This document shows, piece by piece, positions 7,363-11,099 of a stretch of 11,099 bases of DNA. How positions within the stretch are numbered: the stretch's first letter is position 1; every line of letters begins with the position of its first letter. This DNA is from an uncultured Ruminococcus sp. (lineage in GTDB: Bacteria; Bacillota; Clostridia; Oscillospirales; Ruminococcaceae): contig CAMWWG010000013.1 of the NCBI GenBank assembly GCA_947177935.1, positions 1 to 11,099 of the forward strand, given 5' to 3'. The position numbers and the translations under genes are program-made. Under the pieces are notes generated by a model. The model did not search any database, was not told where the DNA came from, and saw nothing but the letters and a program-made list of their open reading frames with translations.

Positions 7363-10300
7363 AGAAATTTCATGACTTTCTATTTTGGTATTCCGGATAG
7401 TGATTGCGCCGTCGCCGGGGTTTGTAGCGTTGATTGCATAAATTGTGGTGTTGTCGCCATCTTCAAAGAGATAACTTACATCAAAGCCAACATGAGACTC
7501 TTCGACTACCCAATAGTAATAGAGATTACCCTCTGCGTCATATACATCAAGATCTTCTACAACCGTTTTCCAACCTGTCGTTGCGGTGATGTCTACTGAT
7601 TTTACTAGCTCTGTGTCGTTGTTTGCGCCTTCCGGCTCTGTCCCGTTTGCGAATGCATAGAATGTTGTAACATTCTGGAGGGAGAGCTTTGCAGGATCAG
7701 AAGAAACTTTGAATGTTTCTGATGTGCCATCAGCATAATTTATGGTATAACTATAAACATATATCGTGGAAGTGCGTTCTTTAAGTTCTTCTACATGGCT
7801 TTTATCGTTATTATTATACACACCCCAACTTGTTTTTCCAGTACGACTAAGATCATAAGTTACTATATTACCATTAATAGATGCTGATATATAATTTTCT
7901 GTAAATTGATAATTTTCTATTACATTTCCATCATAATAAACAGTACCATGCTGATAAGACCAGTCAGAACTTGTAATGTAGAGATCAATATAACCTGTAC
8001 TACCTTCTAACTTAAATGAAATACTATTTATAGCTTTGTTTGTAGTAATATCAAAATGCTCTCCTGCATTCAAAGTGTGTAATGGTGTAGCATTTTCAAC
8101 TTTTATAGTGAAATAATTTTCTAGTTTATCATCACGCACAGCTGTAATTGTGGCTGTACCCTCAGCCTTGCCTGTTATCTCACCAGTAATTTCATCTACT
8201 TCAGCAATATTAGAATTAGAAGATGACCACTTAAACGATCCGTAATTTGGATTAACTTCTAATTGGACTTTATCACCTGGTGCAATCGTATCAATGCCAA
8301 TAATCTCAAAATTATTTGGCAGTTTTATTTCAAGATTTACGCTTGCAGTGTTTCCACTTTCATCAGTTGCAGTAATGGTAACAACGCCTTTATTTCTTCC
8401 TGTTACTGTTACTGTATTACCATCTATGCTGACATCACTTGAACTTGCAGAATAAGTTACATTACCTATATTTTTCTCTATTGACAGTGTTGCTGTTTCG
8501 TTAGTGCCTAACACAATTGCGCTAGGACTAATTGTGAGAGACATATCCGAAACTGTAACCTTAATTTCTGCTGTGTTATCATTCTCGTCTGTCACTGTAA
8601 TCGTAGTTGTACCCTCTGCATTGCCATGAATTATGATTGTTTTATCATCAAATGTTACCGTTGCAATATTTTCATCCTTTGATGTAGCAGAGGCAATAGT
8701 TTTATTTGCACTTACAGTTGCATCTTTATTCACGCCAACAGATACCGTGCTTGGCACTTTCAGAATCAGCTCCGCATCACTCGGCACATCCGCAGGATTG
8801 GTAGAACGGTAGATATTCACGCTGATACTGCCTTGCGGATCATCCACACCGACCCAATCTTTTTTCAGCGTCAATGCAAGCTGTCTTGTGTTGGTGAGTG
8901 TGAGCGTACCTGTTTCGGTTTTACTAGCTTGCCAAATATCAGGCGTGTCATACTGAACCTTGTAGCCTTCCATCTCAGCTTCTTCTACTTTGTAGGAGTA
9001 AGTTTTGCCGGCGTTGTTTGTTACAGGAAGATTTTCGTATGTGTACGTCCAGGTATTTCCATCCTTAGTAGGTGTAGGCATATCTACAGCGACTTCTTCC
9101 CAATTAGTGCCATCCACACTACACATCAGTGCAAGGGAGATGCCGTCTCTTTTGCTTGTGTCTGCACTGTCACCGACCCAATTCTTCACAACAGAAATTT
9201 CCGTTTTGGGAGTTTTCTCCTTTGTGTTCATAGCAATGATTGGTGTTGCAGTGCCTGGCTTTAAACCTTGACCGGAATAGGTAACAGTCCAACCATCCGG
9301 AACGTTTATTTCCTCGATATAGTATTCACCATCATCCGGAACGTCTACGACTGCTGTCCAGTTATTGCCTTTTTTGAGTGAAACAGAAATCCGGTTGCCA
9401 TTTTTATCAACTACATATTCTTTCCCATCAACAGCTGTACAAGTATCTACATAATAAACATTATTAGCGGACTCTGCATATGCTTCTATTTGAGCATTGT
9501 AATTGTCAATCAGACCATTTGCCTCTTTGCCATCATTTTCTTGATACTGTGATGGCCACCATCTACCGCCTTCTGTAATTGCACCATTCTTATAGAAATC
9601 AAAGTGCGGGATGCTGCCTACAAAAATTGTAGCATTAGGGACATGCGCCTGAATTTCTTCAATACAAGCTTGCAATCTTCTCATACATTCATTGGGATTA
9701 GCCTGACCACTCCCACTTTGATGAATATCATTGGTACCACCAAGCAGAAGAACAATATTTGTATCTGATGGAATATCTCTACTTATTCGACCTCTAAAAC
9801 CGTCAGTATCTGAATTGCCTACTTGTTCTCCAGAATTACCCTTATTAGTTACATTGCCACCAGCAAGTTGATAACTTGCGTTAGTTAAAAGTGTTGTCAA
9901 TTGTTCAGGATAAGGTGTTCCAGTATTATAACTATGTGTAATAGAATCACCCAAAGCCACAATCTTCAATTCAGTATTTTTACTTTCACTATACTGACTT
10001 TCAATTGCATCAAAGTATGCTTTAGCAATTGCTGCATAACCTTCTGTATTCGGATGACATCCATCAGCAAGTAATGGATCAGCAGCTTGCTTATACAACT
10101 CCAATGTAATGGACGGCAAACCATCTGTATTATTTGCCACAATATTGCCATCTTCATCATAGATGTCTATGATCGGTTCGCCGGTTTCATCAAACCACTG
10201 CTTTTGTACCACAATTGCTGTTCTGGTGTTCTTCACGGTGTATGTGGTTTTCGCACCGTTTTTGATAGGGGTATAAGTTGCAGTATACTTGACGTTGTTT

Positions 10301-11099
10301 GTCACGCTGTCCATGTTTTCCAGTACATAATAATAGTACGTTACTGGATTGTTCGGATCAGCACCCTCAGCACCTTCATCATCCATGGGCAGACCCGTCC
10401 AGGTATAAGACCAGTCATTTGCTGCATTCAGTACAATGTCTTCATAACCTGTTGTATTGCCCTCGGCATCTGTCATTACTTTGGCAGATTTTAAAGCATT
10501 TTTCAATTCATCATGCGTCATGCTTGAAATGTTCTGGATTTCACGTTCTGACTGATACAGCGTTACTAGCACTTTATCTTTCGTGTGATTTGCTGCACCA
10601 TCACTCCAGGTCTTGTTTACGGTAACAGATGCCTCCGTTGCCACTTTGCTCTTATTAGTGACGGTAATATCACCAGTATTCTCATTCAGATTGAATACAC
10701 AGCTTATGACATAATCATCCTCGTTCGGGAGACCGGTTTCTTCTGCACGGAAACTTACATAACCTGATAATTTTTTATTTCCTAACTCTTCCAGTTTATC
10801 AGTGATGTCAAGTTTCCAGTCTTTGGCTCTCTCAAGTTTAATTTCCTCAAAGAGCTTCTCTTCTGCACCAAGTGCCGTCACACCATAGATGTCTACTGTG
10901 ATTTGATCTACTGGAATTTTACCCTCACTTAATTCATCATTAGAAGAATTCTTCCAGACTTTTTTCAGCATTAATTGCTTAGAGTTCGTAATTGTGACGT
11001 TAGAATCTGTATTGGCAGCATTTCCCACATAAGTCGGATAATATGCGCCCTCTTCTTCGTTAGCCTTGTACTTGCCGGTAGTTTCGTCCAGTGTATAAG
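7240..11099 (-). CDS. giant sortase-anchored Cna-B surface protein with nested SGNH and Ig-like domains (partial, 5' end off right edge)
   Basis: At least 1285 C-terminal residues of a cell-wall adhesin or pilin-like protein (numbering from the first complete codon, 11095-11097). The frame is open to the edge and reads as Cna-B throughout, so the GTG near 11028 is internal. After the tail of one Cna-B domain come five more: A about 41-151, B 152-292, C 293-626, D 627-738, E 739-1238. Each shows a Lys-X-Trp start (Lys46, 162, 299, 638, 746), a Glu (119, 260, 595, 705, 1199) and a final Asn (148, 290, 624, 736, 1236), the pattern of intramolecular isopeptide bonds. C is interrupted by a permuted SGNH hydrolase, E by three Big_2 repeats and an unknown beta domain. 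A sorting signal ends the protein. Likely role: adhesion plus esterase activity at the cell surface; substrate unknown. Confidence 0.92.
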   Translation of the reverse strand, partial: YTLDETTGKYKANEEEGAYYPTYVGNAANTDSNVTITNSKQLMLKKVWKNSSNDELSEGKIPVDQITVDIYGVTALGAEEKLFEEIKLERAKDWKLDITDKLEELGNKKLSGYVSFRAEETGLPNEDDYVISCVFNLNENTGDITVTNKSKVATEASVTVNKTWSDGAANHTKDKVLVTLYQSEREIQNISSMTHDELKNALKSAKVMTDAEGNTTGYEDIVLNAANDWSYTWTGLPMDDEGAEGADPNNPVTYYYYVLENMDSVTNNVKYTATYTPIKNGAKTTYTVKNTRTAIVVQKQWFDETGEPIIDIYDEDGNIVANNTDGLPSITLELYKQAADPLLADGCHPNTEGYAAIAKAYFDAIESQYSESKNTELKIVALGDSITHSYNTGTPYPEQLTTLLTNASYQLAGGNVTNKGNSGEQVGNSDTDGFRGRISRDIPSDTNIVLLLGGTNDIHQSGSGQANPNECMRRLQACIEEIQAHVPNATIFVGSIPHFDFYKNGAITEGGRWWPSQYQENDGKEANGLIDNYNAQIEAYAESANNVYYVDTCTAVDGKEYVVDKNGNRISVSLKKGNNWTAVVDVPDDGEYYIEEINVPDGWTVTYSGQGLKPGTATPIIAMNTKEKTPKTEISVVKNWVGDSADTSKRDGISLALMCSVDGTNWEEVAVDMPTPTKDGNTWTYTYENLPVTNNAGKTYSYKVEEAEMEGYKVQYDTPDIWQASKTETGTLTLTNTRQLALTLKKDWVGVDDPQGSISVNIYRSTNPADVPSDAELILKVPSTVSVGVNKDATVSANKTIASATSKDENIATVTFDDKTIIIHGNAEGTTTITVTDENDNTAEIKVTVSDMSLTISPSAIVLGTNETATLSIEKNIGNVTYSASSSDVSIDGNTVTVTGRNKGVVTITATDESGNTASVNLEIKLPNNFEIIGIDTIAPGDKVQLEVNPNYGSFKWSSSNSNIAEVDEITGEITGKAEGTATITAVRDDKLENYFTIKVENATPLHTLNAGEHFDITTNKAINSISFKLEGSTGYIDLYITSSDWSYQHGTVYYDGNVIENYQFTENYISASINGNIVTYDLSRTGKTSWGVYNNNDKSHVEELKERTSTIYVYSYTINYADGTSETFKVSSDPAKLSLQNVTTFYAFANGTEPEGANNDTELVKSVDITATTGWKTVVEDLDVYDAEGNLYYYWVVEESHVGFDVSYLFEDGDNTTIYAINATNPGDGAITIRNTKIESHEISMPSTGGPGVGRSHTVGAILMCGSTASYILARRRRNRRKRA
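7699..8091 (-). other. unrecognised beta-rich domain nested in Cna-B domain E
   Basis: Residues about 1003-1133. It has alternating hydrophobic strands with many aromatics (SISFKLEGSTGYIDLYI, SSDWSYQHGTVYYDG, TSWGVYNNND, IYVYSYTINYADGT). The layout suggests a beta-sandwich such as a carbohydrate-binding module, but I cannot name a family. The DNA here is very A+T rich (11 G+C of 60 at 7861-7920), unlike the flanking Cna-B scaffold. Confidence 0.5.
8092..8760 (-). other. three bacterial Ig-like (Big_2) repeats nested in Cna-B domain E
   Basis: Residues about 780-1002 hold three units of roughly 70-75 residues: 780-851, 852-928 and 929-1002. Each has the Big_2 pattern: a strand opening, a variant of W/Y-S-S-S-(N)-x-x-I/V-A/S-x-V in the middle (KWSSSNSNIAEVD, TYSASSSDVSID, SATSKDENIATVT), and a G-x-x-x-G-x-x-x-I-T-(A/V) ending (GKAEGTATITAV, GRNKGVVTITAT, GNAEGTTTITVT). 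Such domains usually act as spacers or adhesive modules on the cell surface. Confidence 0.85.
9418..10086 (-). other. circularly permuted SGNH/GDSL hydrolase domain nested in Cna-B domain C
   Basis: Residues about 338-560. In protein order: the block V piece ADGCHPNTEGYAAIAKAYFD (Asp345, His348), a short polar linker, block I IVALGDSITHSYN (Ser385), block II around NKGNSGEQ (Gly420-Gly423), block III LLLGGTNDIHQ (Asn456), then the late strand NNVYYVDTCTAVDGK. In ordinary SGNH hydrolases the DxxHP block comes last, right after a strand like VYYVDT. Here it has moved to the front, with the break exactly between those two elements. All catalytic residues (Ser, Gly, Asn, Asp/His) are present, so activity as an esterase or deacylase is plausible. 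Cna-B sequence (LELYKQ before; NGNRISVSLKKGNNW after) resumes on both sides. Confidence 0.85.

Noticed and set aside
8833..9264. Plus-strand open frame of 143 codons opposite the surface protein gene
   Set aside because: It is antisense to well-recognised Cna-B domains, lacks a ribosome binding site and has no recognisable domain.
9294..9344. 12-base repeat CATCCGGAACGT occurring twice, 39 bp apart
   Set aside because: It encodes two similar short peptides (VPDDG and VPDGW) in one Cna-B domain and shows no further repeat structure; probably coincidental.
9418..10086. Frameshift or two separate genes as an explanation for the unusual SGNH block order
   Set aside because: One frame runs unbroken through Cna-B, block V, block I, II, III and back into Cna-B, with only one copy of each block, so permutation within one domain is the simpler reading. 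Misassembly cannot be fully excluded from sequence alone.
11026..11028. GTG as the start of the surface protein
   Set aside because: The frame stays open to the window edge and the upstream residues (DETTGKYKANEEEGAYYPTY) read as the end of another Cna-B domain; no ribosome binding site or signal peptide is present.

Overview
This window looks like part of a Gram-positive Clostridia chromosome, probably a gut or rumen Ruminococcus-like member of the Oscillospiraceae. The evidence is the pdxS-pdxT pair with a divergent MocR-type pdxR, AGGAGG-type ribosome binding sites, Gram-positive lipobox signal peptides, and a very large cell-wall-anchored protein with a sortase signal (MPSTG) and Cna-B repeats. 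The genus is an inference from gene style, not from a database match.

Left part (1-2700): a vitamin B6 module. pdxS and pdxT (minus strand, pdxT cut by the left edge) encode the two subunits of PLP synthase. pdxR (plus strand) encodes their GntR/aminotransferase-fusion regulator. The 136-bp intergenic region carries two near-consensus sigma-A promoters facing each other with their -10 boxes only 3 bp apart, two 13-bp direct repeats placed as a PdxR operator should be, and a perfect 9-bp inverted repeat just before the pdxS ribosome binding site. pdxR ends at a terminator shared with the convergent gene on its right.

Middle part (2704-6385): a minus-strand two-gene unit of lipoproteins. The first is a PrsA/SurA-like putative foldase. 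The second, overlapping it by 11 bp, is a family-5 (OppA-like) peptide-binding protein. Each carries an acidic Ser/Thr-rich low-complexity segment in mid-protein; the one in the foldase is built on a short DNA repeat. Divergent from them, 6386-7168 encodes a classical short-chain dehydrogenase, ending at a strong bidirectional terminator.

Right part (7240-11099): the 3' portion (at least 1285 codons) of a giant surface protein running off the right edge. It is a chain of Cna-B (collagen-adhesin B) domains, each with a plausible Lys/Glu/Asn isopeptide triad, ending in a sortase signal. Two Cna-B domains are interrupted by whole foreign domains in comparable loops. One holds a complete SGNH/GDSL hydrolase in circularly permuted order: the Asp-His block (DGCHP) comes before the Ser block (GDSIT). 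The other holds three bacterial Ig-like (Big_2) repeats and an unrecognised beta-rich domain, in DNA much richer in A+T than the surrounding scaffold. This mosaic of enzyme and binding modules nested inside Cna-B domains is the most unusual thing in the window.

No tRNA, rRNA, CRISPR array or insertion sequence was seen. All results are from reading the sequence; no homology search was possible.
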